Positions 28,128 to 38,387 are shown, counted from the stretch's first letter. The stretch: 64,000 bases of DNA from Hansschlegelia plantiphila (GCF_027922265.1 NZ_BSFI01000022.1:124001-188000); one strand, 5' to 3'. Notes: a model not told the origin generated them from the sequence alone. A program made the numbers and translations.

Positions 28128-28661
28128 ATGACATCCTTGCACAATGCAATAATCGCCGGCGTTTCCGCCCTCGGTCTGGGAGCGGCGACGCTCCCTGCGG
28201 AGGCCGCCTCGCCATCGTCCGGCAAGACGATCGCTGGCGTGAACTACAGCGACATCCAGCCCGTCGCCTTCCGTGGCGGTCATGGAGGCGGACACGGCTG
28301 GGGCGGCGGCGGCGGTCGTGGCTGGGGCGGCGGTCACTACGCCGGCCGCGGTTGGGGCGGCGGCGGTCGGCACTGGGGCGGCGGCGGATGGGGCGGCCCG
28401 CGCTACGGCTATTACCGTGGCTACCGCCATCATAACTACGGCGGGTACGCCGCGGCCGGCATCGTCGGTCTCGCCGCCGGAGCGGCTCTCGCCGGCCCTT
28501 ATGGCTATGGATACGACGACGACTACTATGACCGCGGCGGTTACGGCGGCCGCTATGGCTACAGCCGGGCCTACTACGGCGGCGCGGAGTGCCAGGTCAT
28601 CACCCGGGGCCGCGACTATAACGGGCGGCCGGTCCGGGTGATCCGCTACCGTCCCTGCTGA
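28128..28661 (+). CDS. Exported glycine/histidine/tyrosine-rich protein
   Basis: 177 residues. The signal peptide (residues 1-26, [20 protein letters not shown]) is followed by [21 protein letters not shown] low-complexity stretch built from [14 protein letters not shown] and GGRHWGGG units comes next, then a hydrophobic segment ([16 protein letters not shown]) and a Tyr/Gly/Asp-rich part. The C-terminal ~25 residues ([25 protein letters not shown]) are ordinary sequence with two cysteines. Proteins with this plan are common in Hyphomicrobiales envelopes and have no assigned role. A strong terminator follows. Confidence 0.7.
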   Translation: MTSLHNAIIAGVSALGLGAATLPAEAASPSSGKTIAGVNYSDIQPVAFRGGHGGGHGWGGGGGRGWGGGHYAGRGWGGGGRHWGGGGWGGPRYGYYRGYRHHNYGGYAAAGIVGLAAGAALAGPYGYGYDDDYYDRGGYGGRYGYSRAYYGGAECQVITRGRDYNGRPVRVIRYRPC

Positions 28662-28670
28662 GGTCGGAAC

Positions 28671-28700
28671 AGAGGCGGCGGGCTCCGCCGCCTCTTTTTT
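28671..28700 (+). terminator. Rho-independent terminator of the Gly-rich protein gene
   Basis: AGAGGCGGCGG pairs perfectly with CCGCCGCCTCT across a GCT loop, followed by TTTTT to 28700. It ends exactly where the convergent ruvX stop codon begins. Confidence 0.9.
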
Positions 28701-29200
28701 CAGCCGATGGGCGGGGCGCTGAGGTTTCGCCGGATCGTCGACAGGCGGTCCAACGCGCCCTGAAGGATATAGGCCGCCGCCAGTCGGTCCACCTGCTCCG
28801 CGCGCTTCTTCCGGCTGGTGTCGAACGAGATCATCAGGCGCTCCACGGCGGCCGTCGACAGGCGTTCGTCCCAAAACCCGATGGGCAGATCGGTTCGCCG
28901 CGTCAGATTGCGCGCGAAAGCGCGCGTCGCCTGGGCCCGCGGGCCCTCGCTGCCGTCCATGTTGACGGGAAGACCGAGCACGAAGCCCGCGCATCGCCGG
29001 CTTTCCGACAGCCAGAGCAGCCGGTCGACGTCCGCCGTGAACCTGGTGCGGGCGATGGTCTCCAGCGGCGATGCGACCGTGCGGCCGGGATCGGAGACCG
29101 CCACGCCGAGCGTCTTGGTGCCGAGATCGAGCCCGGCGATCGACCCGACCGGCGGCAGAGCGGCGCAGAAGGTCGTGAAATCGTCGAACACTGAGGTCAT
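28700..29200 (-). CDS. ruvX: RuvX/YqgF, putative Holliday junction resolvase / rRNA maturation nuclease
   Basis: 166 residues, RNase H-like fold. Motifs are present in order: IAGLDLGTKTLGVAVSD (catalytic Asp in GLDLGTK), FVLGLPVNMDGSEG, FWDERLSTAAVE (Glu) and the C-terminal VDRLAAAYILQ (Asp). YqgF proteins act in 16S rRNA 5'-end processing, and the family was first described as a resolvase. It lies divergent from the UPF0173 hydrolase and the gatCA operon, a common arrangement. Confidence 0.92.
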   Translation of the reverse strand: MTSVFDDFTTFCAALPPVGSIAGLDLGTKTLGVAVSDPGRTVASPLETIARTRFTADVDRLLWLSESRRCAGFVLGLPVNMDGSEGPRAQATRAFARNLTRRTDLPIGFWDERLSTAAVERLMISFDTSRKKRAEQVDRLAAAYILQGALDRLSTIRRNLSAPPIG

Positions 29201-29328
29201 AACCGCGTTCGCCTAGCACGCCGGATGCGGCTTCGGCGAATGCGCGTCACGCCGTTCCGCTTGCTTCCGGCGGGCGACCGCTTAGTTGTTCGCACGCACT
29301 CGCAACCGGACAAGGAACACGCGCCCTC

Positions 29329-30039
29329 ATGCGAATCACCTGGTACGGCCACTCCGCCTTCAAGCTCGAGTTCGGCCCGAGCGTGGTCCTGGTTGACCCC
29401 TTCCTCGACAATGGGGTGTTCAAAGGCGACAGGACGGCCGCGACCGCGGGCACGACCCACATCCTGCTGACGCACGGCCATTTCGATCACGTCGGAGAAA
29501 CGGTCGAAATCGCCAAGCGAACAGGCGCGACGCTGGTCGCGGACTTCGATCTCGCGCAGTGGATCGGCGCCCAGGGCGTGGAGAAGCTCGAGCCAATGAA
29601 CACGGGCGGCTCGATCGTGCTCGGCGGCTTCCGGGTGACGATGACGCAGGCGTTCCACTCCTCCGGCAAGCTCGACAATGGCGTGTCGCACTATCTCGGC
29701 GACCCGCACGGACTGATCATCGCTCCGGAAGGCGAGGACGAACCGGTGGTCTACGCCATGGGCGACACCGGCATCTTCGGCGACATGAAGCTGATCAACG
29801 AACTTTATGCGCCGACCGTGGGCTTCGTGCCGATCGGCGACCGCTTCACCATGGGCGCGAAGACCGCGGCCTACGCATGCCGCCACTTCTTCGACTTCGA
29901 CACGGTCGTGCCCTGCCATTATGGCACGTTCCCGCTGATCGATCCGTCCGCCGACCGCTTCGTCGAGCTGATGGACAGCGTGCGCGGCACCACCGTGAAG
30001 GTTCCGGGCGTCGGCGAGTCGTTCGAAACCGAATCCTGA
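29329..30039 (+). CDS. UPF0173 metal-dependent hydrolase (metallo-beta-lactamase fold)
   Basis: 236 residues, full length for UPF0173. The N-terminus [14 protein letters not shown] and the metal motif THGHFDH (H49, H51, D53, H54) define the group; [11 protein letters not shown] and a late CHYGTFP supply the other ligands. It is related to UlaG-like lactonases. The physiological substrate is unknown. It stands upstream of gatC, same strand, with a ~95-nt gap. Confidence 0.9.
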   Translation: MRITWYGHSAFKLEFGPSVVLVDPFLDNGVFKGDRTAATAGTTHILLTHGHFDHVGETVEIAKRTGATLVADFDLAQWIGAQGVEKLEPMNTGGSIVLGGFRVTMTQAFHSSGKLDNGVSHYLGDPHGLIIAPEGEDEPVVYAMGDTGIFGDMKLINELYAPTVGFVPIGDRFTMGAKTAAYACRHFFDFDTVVPCHYGTFPLIDPSADRFVELMDSVRGTTVKVPGVGESFETES

Positions 30040-30133
30040 TCGGGCGTTCCTCCAAGGTCGAGGCGGCGTTGCCGGGCCGAAGGACGGTGTGTTAAAGCGC
30101 GCCGTCGCCTCCAAGCCCGCCCGAAAGCCGCCG

Positions 30134-30421
30134 ATGTCCGTCGACGAATCCACAGTCCGCCGCGTGGCGAAGCTCGCCCGCATTGCGGTCGAAGACGAGG
30201 AGATCGCCAAGCTCACCGGCGAGCTCGACGCCATTCTGGCGTTCGTCGAGGAGCTTTCGGCGCTCGACGTCGAGGGCGTCGAGCCGATGACCAGCGTCAT
30301 CCCGACCTCGGTCCGCCTGCGTGAGGACGTCGTGAACGACGGCGGCGACGCCGAACGCGTCCTCATGAACGCTCCGGCCCGCGAAGGCGACTTCTATGTC
30401 GTGCCGAAAGTCGTCGAATGA
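30134..30421 (+). CDS. gatC: Asp-tRNA(Asn)/Glu-tRNA(Gln) amidotransferase subunit C
   Basis: 95 residues from the ATG at 30134 ([19 protein letters not shown]), the conserved start; the frame opens 15 codons earlier, but that part is not family sequence. GatC clamps GatA to GatB. The motifs [25 protein letters not shown] and GVEPMTSV are typical. The stop overlaps the gatA start by 4 nt. Confidence 0.95.
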   Translation: MSVDESTVRRVAKLARIAVEDEEIAKLTGELDAILAFVEELSALDVEGVEPMTSVIPTSVRLREDVVNDGGDAERVLMNAPAREGDFYVVPKVVE

Positions 30422-31896
30422 CCGATCTGCTTGACCTGTCCTTCGCCCAGGCGCGCGCTGCGATGCGCGCCAAGGACGTCTCCGCCGTCGAGCTGACGCG
30501 CGCTTATCTCGACGCGATCGAGCAGGCGCGGACGCTTAACGCCTATGTGCTCGAGACGCCGGAAATCGCGCTCGAGCGCGCGCGCGGCTCCGACGAGCGC
30601 ATCGGCAAAGGCGAGGCGGGCGCGCTCGAAGGTCTGCCGCTCGGGGTGAAGGACCTGTTCTGCACCGAAGGCGTCCGGACGACGGCGTGCTCGAAAATCC
30701 TCGGAGACTTCACGCCGCCTTACGAGTCGCACGTCACCGACCGGATGCGACGCGCCGGCGCCGTCATGCTCGGCAAGCTGAACAATGACGAGTTCGCGAT
30801 GGGCTCGTCGAACGAGACCTCGTGCTTCGGCGCGCCGGTCAATCCCTGGCGACGGACCGGCTCCGACGCGGCGCTGGTCGCAGGCGGTTCGTCGGGCGGC
30901 TCGGCTGCGGCGGTCGCGGCGCGCCTGTGCCTCGGCGCGACCGCCACCGACACCGGCGGCTCCATCCGCCAGCCCGCCGCCTTCACCGGGACGGTCGGGA
31001 TCAAGCCGACCTATGGCCGTTGCTCGCGCTGGGGAATCGTCGCCTTCGCCTCGTCCCTCGACCAGGCGGGCCCGATCGCCCGCGACGTCCGTGACGCCGC
31101 GATCCTTCTGGGCGCCATGGCCGGCTACGATCCGAGGGACTCGACGTCGATCGACCGCGAGGTCCCGGACTACGAGGCGGCTGTCGGCCGTTCGGTGAAG
31201 GGGCTGAGGATCGGCATTCCGCGCGAATACCGCGTCGAAGGCATGCCGGCCGAGATCGAACAGCTCTGGACGACGGGCGCGGCCCAGCTCAAGGCCGCGG
31301 GAGCCGAAATCGTCGACGTCTCGCTGCCGCATACGAAATACGCGCTGCCGGCCTATTACATCGTTGCGCCGGCCGAGGCGTCGTCGAACCTCGCGCGCTA
31401 TGACGGCGTGCGCTACGGCCGTCGGGTTCCTGGACCCGACATCACCGCAATGTATGAGAACACCCGCGCTGAAGGCTTCGGTTCCGAGGTGCGCCGTCGC
31501 ATCATGATCGGGGCCTATGTGCTGTCGGCCGGCTACTACGACGCCTATTACGTCCGCGCCCAGAAGGTGCGAACGCTGATCAGGCGCGATTTCGAGACGG
31601 TCTTCGCCGATGGAATCGACGCCATCCTCACCCCGGCCACGCCTTCCGCCGCCTTCGGGATCGGCGAGAAGGCGAACGCCTCGCCTGTCGAGATGTATCT
31701 CAACGACGTCTTCACGGTGACGGTCAACATGGCCGGACTGCCGGGGATAGCGGTTCCTGCCGGGCTCTCCGGCGAGGGGCTTCCGCTCGCGCTGCAACTG
31801 ATTGGTCGACCGTTCGACGAGGAGACTCTGTTCGCCACGGCGTCGGTGATCGAGGACGCCGGCGGCGGCGGCTTCAGCCCCGAGCGCTGGTGGTGA
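30418..31896 (+). CDS. gatA: Asp-tRNA(Asn)/Glu-tRNA(Gln) amidotransferase subunit A
   Basis: 492 residues of the amidase-signature family. The catalytic triad is complete: K78 (LGVKDLF), cis-Ser158 (GGSSGGS) and nucleophile Ser182 ([13 protein letters not shown]). GatA liberates ammonia from glutamine, which GatB uses to amidate misacylated tRNA. The presence of GatCAB means that Gln-tRNA, and perhaps Asn-tRNA, is made indirectly. A tRNA-Asn gene lies at 45034-45108 in this same window. Confidence 0.97.
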   Translation: MTDLLDLSFAQARAAMRAKDVSAVELTRAYLDAIEQARTLNAYVLETPEIALERARGSDERIGKGEAGALEGLPLGVKDLFCTEGVRTTACSKILGDFTPPYESHVTDRMRRAGAVMLGKLNNDEFAMGSSNETSCFGAPVNPWRRTGSDAALVAGGSSGGSAAAVAARLCLGATATDTGGSIRQPAAFTGTVGIKPTYGRCSRWGIVAFASSLDQAGPIARDVRDAAILLGAMAGYDPRDSTSIDREVPDYEAAVGRSVKGLRIGIPREYRVEGMPAEIEQLWTTGAAQLKAAGAEIVDVSLPHTKYALPAYYIVAPAEASSNLARYDGVRYGRRVPGPDITAMYENTRAEGFGSEVRRRIMIGAYVLSAGYYDAYYVRAQKVRTLIRRDFETVFADGIDAILTPATPSAAFGIGEKANASPVEMYLNDVFTVTVNMAGLPGIAVPAGLSGEGLPLALQLIGRPFDEETLFATASVIEDAGGGGFSPERWW

Positions 31897-32201
31897 GCGA
31901 AGCATCGCGTCCGACCTACTCGTCGATGGACGAGGTCCGCGCCGCGATCGACGCGCTGGACGAGCGGCTGATGCCGCTGATCGCCGAGCGCACGCATTGC
32001 ATCGCCGAGGCCGCGCGGCTGAAGGGCGATCCCTCGATCGCGCTGGTGCCGTGGCGGGTGGAGCAGGTCGCCGCCCATGCGCGAGAGCTGGCGGAGAGGC
32101 ACGGGGTCGATCCCGATCTCGCGGAGCGACTTTGGCGTGCGATGATGTCAGAATTCATCGCGCATGAACGTGAGCTTATGGAGCGGGCGACCCGTTCCTG
32201 A
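31890..32201 (+). CDS. Chorismate mutase-like protein (AroQ fold)
   Basis: 103 residues from GTG at 31890 (GTG at 31893 also possible), overlapping the gatA end. The pattern [33 protein letters not shown] matches the first helix of AroQ-type chorismate mutases, with the R/D/D spacing and a basic K at the active-site position; [17 protein letters not shown] is the C-terminal helix. It could be a chorismate mutase or a related PchB-type isochorismate-pyruvate lyase. Cytosolic. It is inserted between gatA and gatB with a histidine kinase gene. Confidence 0.8.
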   Translation: MVSEASRPTYSSMDEVRAAIDALDERLMPLIAERTHCIAEAARLKGDPSIALVPWRVEQVAAHARELAERHGVDPDLAERLWRAMMSEFIAHERELMERATRS

Positions 32202-32269
32202 CGCGGATGGCGCGACCGACCCACCGCCGACCTCAGCCGAGGCGCGCCGAACCCGAACGCCTCGCCGGA

Positions 32270-33373
32270 ATGACGATGCCCGACACCCAGTCCGAGAAGA
32301 CCGCCGAACAGCTCGAAGAACTGGCGGCCTCGCCAGAATTGGTAGAGGCGCTTGAATCGGAGCGGTTCAAGCAGTTCCTCGACCACATGCCGGTCGCCAT
32401 TCTGGTCAGCGAAATCCGCGGTGCGAACGCCGAGCGCATCGTCTACGCCAACCATGAGGCGGAGCTCGTTCTGGGGGCGGCGTTCAGCGACGTCGAAGGA
32501 TGCGATTGGAGCCGGCTCGACGAGATCGTCGAAGGGAAAATCCGGCCGAACTTCACCGAAGCGATATTCGATGACCGGATGGCGACGAGCGTGCTGGTCT
32601 TGCGATCGGCCAACGGGGCGCCGGGGCGCCATGTGGAGCTTCAAACCGCGATCGCCGCCGACGAGAACGATCGCGAACGATTCCGCCTTGTGGCGCTGAT
32701 CGACGTGACGGAGCGCAACGAGCCCCAGCGTCAGGCCTTCGAGCTTCAACTGCGCGACAAGGACCTGCTGCTGCAGGAAATACAGCACAGGGTGAAGAAC
32801 AACCTCCAGATCGTGACGGCGCTGATCCGCATGGAGGCGCGCCGCGCCGGATCCCAGATCGGCACCGGGCCGTTCGAACGCCTCGCCGGCCGGATCGAGG
32901 CCCTCGGCCTGCTGTACAAGCAGCTCGCGCTGGACGAGGGGAGCGCAACCGTCGACCTCGGCTCGTTTCTCAGCCAGATGGTTGGCTCCGTCATGGGGGC
33001 CCAGGCTCCGGAGGGCGTCAAGCTGGACCTGCAGGTCGAGGCCTGCCTCGCGGGGATCGACGTCGCAATGTCGGTCGGGCTGCTCGTCAACGAACTGCTC
33101 ACAAATGCGATGAAATACGCTTTCGACGGCCGGCCCGAGGGGGTCGTGAGCGTCCGCTGCCTGAAGGACGATCAGAACAACTGCGTCATCTCGGTGTCCG
33201 ACGACGGCGTCGGCATGCCGGATGGGGTGACCTGGCCGCAGTCTGGAAAGCTCGGCTCACTGATGGTCCGTTCGCTGACGGACAATGCGAAAGGGACTAT
33301 CGAGCAAGCGGCTTCGCCCCAAGGCGGCGTCATGACGACGATCCGGTTTCCCCTGCCGGCCTCCGCCTCCTGA
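32270..33373 (+). CDS. PAS-HisKA_2 sensor histidine kinase
   Basis: 367 residues from the ATG at 32270; an ATG 21 codons upstream (32207) is an alternative, but its leader is Arg/Pro-rich and unlike a domain. A PAS domain (~35-148) ends in LIDVTERN. The HisKA_2 dimerisation motif LLLQEIQHRVKNNLQIVTAL has phospho-acceptor His173. The ATPase has NELLTNAMKYAF (N box) and VSDDGVGMP (G1). No transmembrane segment is seen, so it senses a cytosolic cue. No response-regulator gene is adjacent. HisKA_2 kinases in Alphaproteobacteria often serve light or general stress pathways. Confidence 0.87.
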   Translation: MTMPDTQSEKTAEQLEELAASPELVEALESERFKQFLDHMPVAILVSEIRGANAERIVYANHEAELVLGAAFSDVEGCDWSRLDEIVEGKIRPNFTEAIFDDRMATSVLVLRSANGAPGRHVELQTAIAADENDRERFRLVALIDVTERNEPQRQAFELQLRDKDLLLQEIQHRVKNNLQIVTALIRMEARRAGSQIGTGPFERLAGRIEALGLLYKQLALDEGSATVDLGSFLSQMVGSVMGAQAPEGVKLDLQVEACLAGIDVAMSVGLLVNELLTNAMKYAFDGRPEGVVSVRCLKDDQNNCVISVSDDGVGMPDGVTWPQSGKLGSLMVRSLTDNAKGTIEQAASPQGGVMTTIRFPLPASAS

Positions 33374-33462
33374 GACGCAGGCGGCCAAGACGGGGTCGTT
33401 GTGCTCGCTCCCGCCTTGCCGCTAACACTGTCGTCGACATCGCAATCCAAGGCCCCCGATAG

Positions 33463-34941
33463 ATGAACGCGCCCTCCCGCCTGCCGACCCCCTCCAAGCT
33501 CATTCCCGGCGCGACCGGCGACTGGGAGGTGATCGTCGGCCTCGAGATCCACGCGCAGGTCACCTCCGAGGCGAAGCTGTTCTCGGGCTCCTCCACCGGC
33601 TTCGGCGCTGCGCCGAACAGCCATGTCAGCCTGGTCGACGCCGCGATGCCCGGCATGCTGCCGGTGCTGAACCGTGAATGCGTGCGCCAGGCGATCCGCA
33701 CCGGCCTCGGCGTCAAGGCGCAGATCAACCTGCGCTCGACCTTCGACCGGAAGAATTATTTCTATCCGGACCTGCCGCAGGGCTATCAGATCTCGCAGTA
33801 CAAGAGCCCGATCGTCGGCGAAGGCGAGGTCGTCGTCGACATGGGCGAAGGCGAGAGCGTCACGGTCGGGATCGAGCGCATCCATCTCGAGCAGGACGCC
33901 GGCAAGTCGATCCACGACCAGGACCCGCGCTCCTCCTTTGTCGACCTCAACCGGTCCGGCGTCGCGCTGATGGAGATCGTCTCCAAGCCCGACATGCGCT
34001 CGTCCGAAGAGGCCAAGGCATACGTAACCAAGCTCCGGACCATCCTGCGCTACATCGGGTCGTGCGACGGCGACATGGAGAAGGGCAATCTCCGGGCCGA
34101 CGTGAACGTCTCCGTCCGCAAGGCCGGCGATCCGCTCGGCACGCGTTGCGAGATCAAGAACGTCAACTCGATCCGCTTCATCGGCCAGGCGATCGAGACC
34201 GAGGCGCGTCGCCAGATCGGCGTTCTGGAAGATGGCGGCGCGATCGACCAGGAGACGCGGCTGTTCGACCCCGTGAGGGGCGAGACGCGCGCCATGCGCT
34301 CCAAGGAGGAAGCGCACGACTACCGCTACTTCCCGGACCCGGATCTGCTGCCTTTGGTCGTGGAGCAGTCCGAAGTCGACGCGCTCGCGGCCGCGCTGCC
34401 TGAGCTTCCGGACGCCAAGAAGGCCCGCTTTATCCGCGATTATGGCGTCACCCCTTACGACGCCATGGTGCTGACGCTGGAGCGGGAGTCCGCCGACTTC
34501 TTCGAGGCGGTGGCCGCGGGCCGCGACGCGAAGCAGGCTGCGAACTGGGTGATCAACGAGCTGTTCGGCCGGCTGAACAAGCAGGGCGTCGCCATCCAGG
34601 ACAGCCCGCTGTCGGCGGCTCAGCTCGGCGGGCTGGTCGATCTCGTCTCCGAAGGCGTGATCTCCGGCAAGATCGCGAAGGATCTCTTTGAAATTCTCTG
34701 GAGCGAGGGCGGCGATCCCCGCGAACTCGTCGAAAGCCGCGGTCTCAAGCAGGTCACCGACGCCGGCGCGATCGAAAAGGTCGTCGACGAGGTGATCGCC
34801 GCCAATCCCGAAAAGGTCGAGCAGGCGAAGGCCAAGCCGACATTGATCGGGTGGTTCGTCGGTCAGGTCATGAAGGCCTCTGGCGGCAAGGCCAACCCGC
34901 AGGCCGTCAACGACATCCTGAAGGCGAAACTGGGGATCTGA
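33463..34941 (+). CDS. gatB: Asp-tRNA(Asn)/Glu-tRNA(Gln) amidotransferase subunit B
   Basis: 492 residues, full length. [22 protein letters not shown] is the GatB N-terminal signature. [21 protein letters not shown] sequence, [10 protein letters not shown] and [17 protein letters not shown] follow, and the C-terminal ~150 residues are the YqeY-like tRNA-binding helical domain. It activates the misacylated tRNA carboxylate with ATP. It follows the histidine-kinase gene after ~90 nt. Confidence 0.97.
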   Translation: MNAPSRLPTPSKLIPGATGDWEVIVGLEIHAQVTSEAKLFSGSSTGFGAAPNSHVSLVDAAMPGMLPVLNRECVRQAIRTGLGVKAQINLRSTFDRKNYFYPDLPQGYQISQYKSPIVGEGEVVVDMGEGESVTVGIERIHLEQDAGKSIHDQDPRSSFVDLNRSGVALMEIVSKPDMRSSEEAKAYVTKLRTILRYIGSCDGDMEKGNLRADVNVSVRKAGDPLGTRCEIKNVNSIRFIGQAIETEARRQIGVLEDGGAIDQETRLFDPVRGETRAMRSKEEAHDYRYFPDPDLLPLVVEQSEVDALAAALPELPDAKKARFIRDYGVTPYDAMVLTLERESADFFEAVAAGRDAKQAANWVINELFGRLNKQGVAIQDSPLSAAQLGGLVDLVSEGVISGKIAKDLFEILWSEGGDPRELVESRGLKQVTDAGAIEKVVDEVIAANPEKVEQAKAKPTLIGWFVGQVMKASGGKANPQAVNDILKAKLGI

Positions 34942-34954
34942 GGCGGCGCGCAAC

Positions 34955-35443
34955 ATGGAGGCGTTCGGCGGCGTCGGCGGATTTCCGGCTGAGAACGCCG
35001 TTCGTCTGCTCGCCGCCGTGCTGTGCGGCGTCCTCATCGGCTTCAATCGCGATCGCAAACAGAAAGCGGCGGGCGTACGCACGCTCGGGCTGGTCGCGCT
35101 CGGCGCCTGCCTCGTGTCGCTCGCCGCGCTCCACGAACCGTCGCTGCACGACAACGCGGATGCGCTGAGCCGCATCATTCAGGGCGTGCTGCAGGGTGTG
35201 ATGACCGGCGTCGGCTTCATCGGCGCGGGCGTCATCCTGAAACAGGACGGCAGCATGCGCGTGCGCGGCCTGACCACCGCCGCGGCTGTCTGGCTGACGG
35301 CGGCGCTCGGCATCGTCTGCGCCCTCGCCGACTGGACGCTCGCGGCGATGGGGGTCGTGCTCGCCCTCCTCGTGCTGTCGCTGCCGCGCCATGTCGCCCG
35401 GATCTTCGGCGACACAAGGCCGGACGACGACTACGACGAATGA
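34955..35443 (+). CDS. MgtC/SapB family membrane protein
   Basis: 162 residues with four to five hydrophobic segments. The MgtC/SapB signature is visible: AVLCGVLIGFNRDRKQKAAGVRT, then GVLQGVMTGVGFIGAGVILK and RGLTTAAAVWLTAALG. MgtC-family proteins help with magnesium starvation and virulence in some species; simple chromosomal SapB homologues have no firm role. The start lies 13 nt after gatB, probably the same transcript. Confidence 0.88.
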   Translation: MEAFGGVGGFPAENAVRLLAAVLCGVLIGFNRDRKQKAAGVRTLGLVALGACLVSLAALHEPSLHDNADALSRIIQGVLQGVMTGVGFIGAGVILKQDGSMRVRGLTTAAAVWLTAALGIVCALADWTLAAMGVVLALLVLSLPRHVARIFGDTRPDDDYDE

Positions 35444-35479
35444 GACCGCCGTGTCAGGGAGCCTTTGGCGGCCCCCGGC

Positions 35480-36244
35480 TCAGTGCCCGTCGATCTTGTT
35501 CTGCACGCCCTGCCACGCAAGGAAGTTCTTCCGGGCCTCCTGCACGAACGGGCTTCGGCGCACCGCGCCCATGAAGGTCCGTCCGATGGCGCGGCCGGGC
35601 TGGCGCATCGGACGTTCGAACTGGACGAGCAGCACGACGCGCGTCTCGTCCGTCTCGTTCCAGACCTCGTGGAAATAGGTGTCGTCGAACACCATCGTCT
35701 TGCCCTCGCGCCAGTGCACCATGTCGTTGTGCACAGCCATGCGGCAGCTCTTCCAGTCCTTCGGAACCTGCAGTCCGAGATGGCAGGTGATCAGTCCCTT
35801 GGTTACGCCGCGATGCCGGGGAATGCGCGCGCCGGGCGCGAGGATCGAGAAGAACGCGCTGTTCAGCCCCGGAACCCGGCTGACGAGGCGGGCCGTTTCA
35901 GGGCACTTCGCGCAATTGTCTTCGACGCGGTATCCGTAGCCGTAGAGGAAAAACGACTTCCACTTCCGGTCCTTGCCCAGTCGCCCGTGGTCGGGAGAGA
36001 TCTCGGCCAGAACAGGAATGTCCTCGGTCTGAAGCACCGTGAGCGCCTCGCGGCGGATGGCTTCCCAGTTGGCCTCCAGCCCCGCGGTCCAGGCGAACAG
36101 TCCGGTATCGAACACAGGCGGATTGCCGACCAGGGACGACTTCGCAAGAACATCGTCGAACCATGGACGCATGCGCTTGCCCATCCGGTAGAACCAGCTG
36201 CGCTTCGGCTTCGCCTTCTTGAGTTCGGCTGTGACTTCGACCAT
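35480..36244 (-). CDS. Aspartyl/asparaginyl beta-hydroxylase family (LpxO-like) dioxygenase
   Basis: 254 residues. The cupin-type Fe(II)/2-oxoglutarate site is seen in IPRHRGVTKGLITCHLGL (first His), FDDTYFHEVWNETDETR (second His and the 2-OG Arg). WKSFFLYGYGY and NSAFFSILAPGA are family motifs. Closest known roles are LpxO (2-hydroxylation of lipid A acyl chains) and the related OlsC of ornithine lipids; which applies is not decidable here. There is no clear N-terminal membrane anchor, but residues 1-27 are strongly basic. Confidence 0.85.
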   Translation of the reverse strand: MVEVTAELKKAKPKRSWFYRMGKRMRPWFDDVLAKSSLVGNPPVFDTGLFAWTAGLEANWEAIRREALTVLQTEDIPVLAEISPDHGRLGKDRKWKSFFLYGYGYRVEDNCAKCPETARLVSRVPGLNSAFFSILAPGARIPRHRGVTKGLITCHLGLQVPKDWKSCRMAVHNDMVHWREGKTMVFDDTYFHEVWNETDETRVVLLVQFERPMRQPGRAIGRTFMGAVRRSPFVQEARKNFLAWQGVQNKIDGH

Positions 36245-36382
36245 GTTATCAATCGCTTAATTAGTCGCCGTCGAGGGCGTCCGCCCAAGATGACTGTCAT
36301 AATTCGATTCGACGGTTGCATAAATCAGACCGCGCGCCCCGTCATGTCATAGAAGCGCGTGCGGAGGCGTCGGTTCCCGGCC

Positions 36383-37237
36383 TCAGCTCTTTTCCGCGGG
36401 CCCGGTGGCCACCGGACGGCCGCCGGCGCCCCATTCGGCCCACGAGCCGTCATAGACGCCGTCGGCTTTCGCTCCGAGGCTCTCCAGCGCGAGCGCAACG
36501 ATCGACGCCGAGACGCCCGATCCGCACGAGGTCACGATCGGCCTGGAGACATCGATTCCGGCGGCTTCGAACGCCCGCCGCAGTTCGGCTTCCTCGGCCA
36601 GTCGGCCGTCGGCGCCGACGATCTGCTGGAACGGCAGATTGAGCGAGCCCGGGATGTGCCCGGAGGCGAGACCTGGGCGGGGCTCCGGCGCCTCGCCGCG
36701 GAAGCGGGCGGCCGGCCGGGCGTCGACGATCTGGGCCGATCCGGCGCCGAGCGCCTGGGCGACGTCGTCGGCGGACTTTACGGCATGAGCGTCGAATGTC
36801 GCATGGAAGCTCTGCGGCGCGCGGTTCGATGGTCCGCTTTCGACCGGACGGCCTTCCGCAAGCCATTTGGGCAGACCGCCGTCGAGCACGAAGACCTTCG
36901 TCGCGCCCATTGTCCGGAACGTCCACCACACGCGGGCCGCGGAGAACAGGCCGGCGCCGTCATAGGCGACGATCGTCGCCCGGTCTGCGACGCCGAGCTT
37001 CCCGACCGCCTCGGAGAACGCGTCCGGAGAGGGGAGCATGTGGGGCAGACCGGACGAGACGTCCGCGACCACGTTGATGTCGAAGAACACGGCGCCCGGA
37101 ATATGCCGTTCGAGGAACTCGGCAGGGCCGTCCCGATTGGCGTCCGGCAGATACCAGGAGCCGTCGACGGCGATCACGTCCGGATCGCCGAGCCGTTCGG
37201 CGAGCCATCCGGTGGAGACAAGGTTCGGGTTGCTCAT
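36383..37237 (-). CDS. sseA: 3-Mercaptopyruvate/thiosulfate sulfurtransferase
   Basis: 284 residues from the ATG at 37237, overlapping the upstream gene's stop by 4 nt. Two rhodanese domains are present: the inactive N-terminal one (IAVDGSWYLPDANRD...VLDGGLPKWLAEGR) and the catalytic C-terminal one with Cys238 in the loop CGSGVSA. That loop matches mercaptopyruvate sulfurtransferases better than thiosulfate rhodaneses (CRKGVTA). It moves sulfane sulfur to thiols or cyanide, and pairs logically with the cysteine synthase gene upstream. Confidence 0.92.
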   Translation of the reverse strand: MSNPNLVSTGWLAERLGDPDVIAVDGSWYLPDANRDGPAEFLERHIPGAVFFDINVVADVSSGLPHMLPSPDAFSEAVGKLGVADRATIVAYDGAGLFSAARVWWTFRTMGATKVFVLDGGLPKWLAEGRPVESGPSNRAPQSFHATFDAHAVKSADDVAQALGAGSAQIVDARPAARFRGEAPEPRPGLASGHIPGSLNLPFQQIVGADGRLAEEAELRRAFEAAGIDVSRPIVTSCGSGVSASIVALALESLGAKADGVYDGSWAEWGAGGRPVATGPAEKS

Positions 37238-38271
37238 CGCATCACCTCCGCGAGGTCCACAACGCCCGGCTTCTCCAGCCAGCCGGGGACCGGCAGGTTC
37301 TTCGACCGCAAAAAGGTCGGGTCGAACAACTTGGACTGATAGCGCGTGCCGTAGTCGCAGAGGATCGTCACAATGGTATGGCCGGGTCCCATCTCGCGCG
37401 CGAGTCTGATCGCACCGGCGACGTTGACGCCCGACGAGCCGCCCAGGCACAGGCCTTCGTGCTCCAACAGGTCGAACACGATCTGCACCGATTCCGCGTC
37501 CGGAATCTGGTAGGCGAAGTCGACCGGCGCGTCCTCCAGATTGGCGGTGATGCGGCCCTGCCCGATGCCCTCGGTGATCGAGGAGCCCTCGGCCTTGAGT
37601 TCGCCGGTCGTGTAGAAGCTGTAGAGCGCGGCGCCGGGGGGATCGGCGAGGGCGATCTTAACGTCCTTGCTGCGCTCCTTCAGCGCCATGGCGGTTCCCG
37701 CCAGCGTGCCGCCGGTGCCGACGGCCGAGACGAAACCGTCGACCTTGCCGTCGAGATCGTCCCAAATCTCCGGCCCGGTCGAGTCGATATGCGCCTGGCG
37801 GTTCGCGACATTGTCGAACTGGTTCGCCCAGATCGCGCCGGCCTTCTCTGTCTTCGCCAGGCTTTCCGCCAGTCGCCCCGACAGCTTCACGTAGTTGTTC
37901 GGATCCTTGTAGGGGACGGCGGGGACCTCGACGAGCTCGGCGCCGGCAAGGCGCAGCATCTGCTTCTTCTCGTCCGACTGGGTGTCGGGAATGACGATCA
38001 CGGTCCGGTAGCCGAGCGCGTTGGCGACGAGCGCCAGGCCGATGCCGGTGTTGCCCGCCGTGCCCTCGACGATCACTCCGCCGGGCTGCAGCGCGCCCCG
38101 GCGCACCGCATCCTCGATGATCCAGAGCGCGGCGCGGTCCTTGACCGACTGGCCCGGGTTCATGAACTCGGCTTTCCCGAGTATCTCGCACCCGGTCGCC
38201 TCGGACGCGCCCGCGAGGCGGATGAGCGGCGTCCGGCCGATGGCGTCGACAAGTCCGCGACGAATGCGCAT
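37234..38271 (-). CDS. cysK: Cysteine synthase family, PLP-dependent
   Basis: 345 residues from the ATG at 38271. PLP-binding Lys44 is in NPGQSVKDRAA, the substrate loop is EGTAGNTGIGLA and the phosphate-binding loop GTGGTLAG. Such 340-residue forms are annotated as cysteine synthase A in Alphaproteobacteria; the sequence includes an extra C-terminal segment (LFDPTFLRSKNLPVPGWLEK). It makes cysteine from O-acetylserine and sulfide. A cystathionine-beta-synthase-like specificity cannot be excluded. It is translationally coupled to sseA. Confidence 0.9.
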   Translation of the reverse strand: MRIRRGLVDAIGRTPLIRLAGASEATGCEILGKAEFMNPGQSVKDRAALWIIEDAVRRGALQPGGVIVEGTAGNTGIGLALVANALGYRTVIVIPDTQSDEKKQMLRLAGAELVEVPAVPYKDPNNYVKLSGRLAESLAKTEKAGAIWANQFDNVANRQAHIDSTGPEIWDDLDGKVDGFVSAVGTGGTLAGTAMALKERSKDVKIALADPPGAALYSFYTTGELKAEGSSITEGIGQGRITANLEDAPVDFAYQIPDAESVQIVFDLLEHEGLCLGGSSGVNVAGAIRLAREMGPGHTIVTILCDYGTRYQSKLFDPTFLRSKNLPVPGWLEKPGVVDLAEVMR

Positions 38272-38387
38272 GGATAAGGTCCGGTCGTTTGCTGGATCGG
38301 GAGCTGTGGGGCGGCCGGACACGTTATTCGCGGCGGCTCGCGATGAAAAGCGTGCGAGGGATCTTGGCGTTCGCGCGCCCTTCATGA

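Noticed and set aside
28270..28420. Short GGCGGC-rich repeats, possibly a repeat array
   Set aside because: They are Gly-rich codon repeats inside the exported protein gene, not a CRISPR or intergenic array; no CRISPR array was seen in the window.
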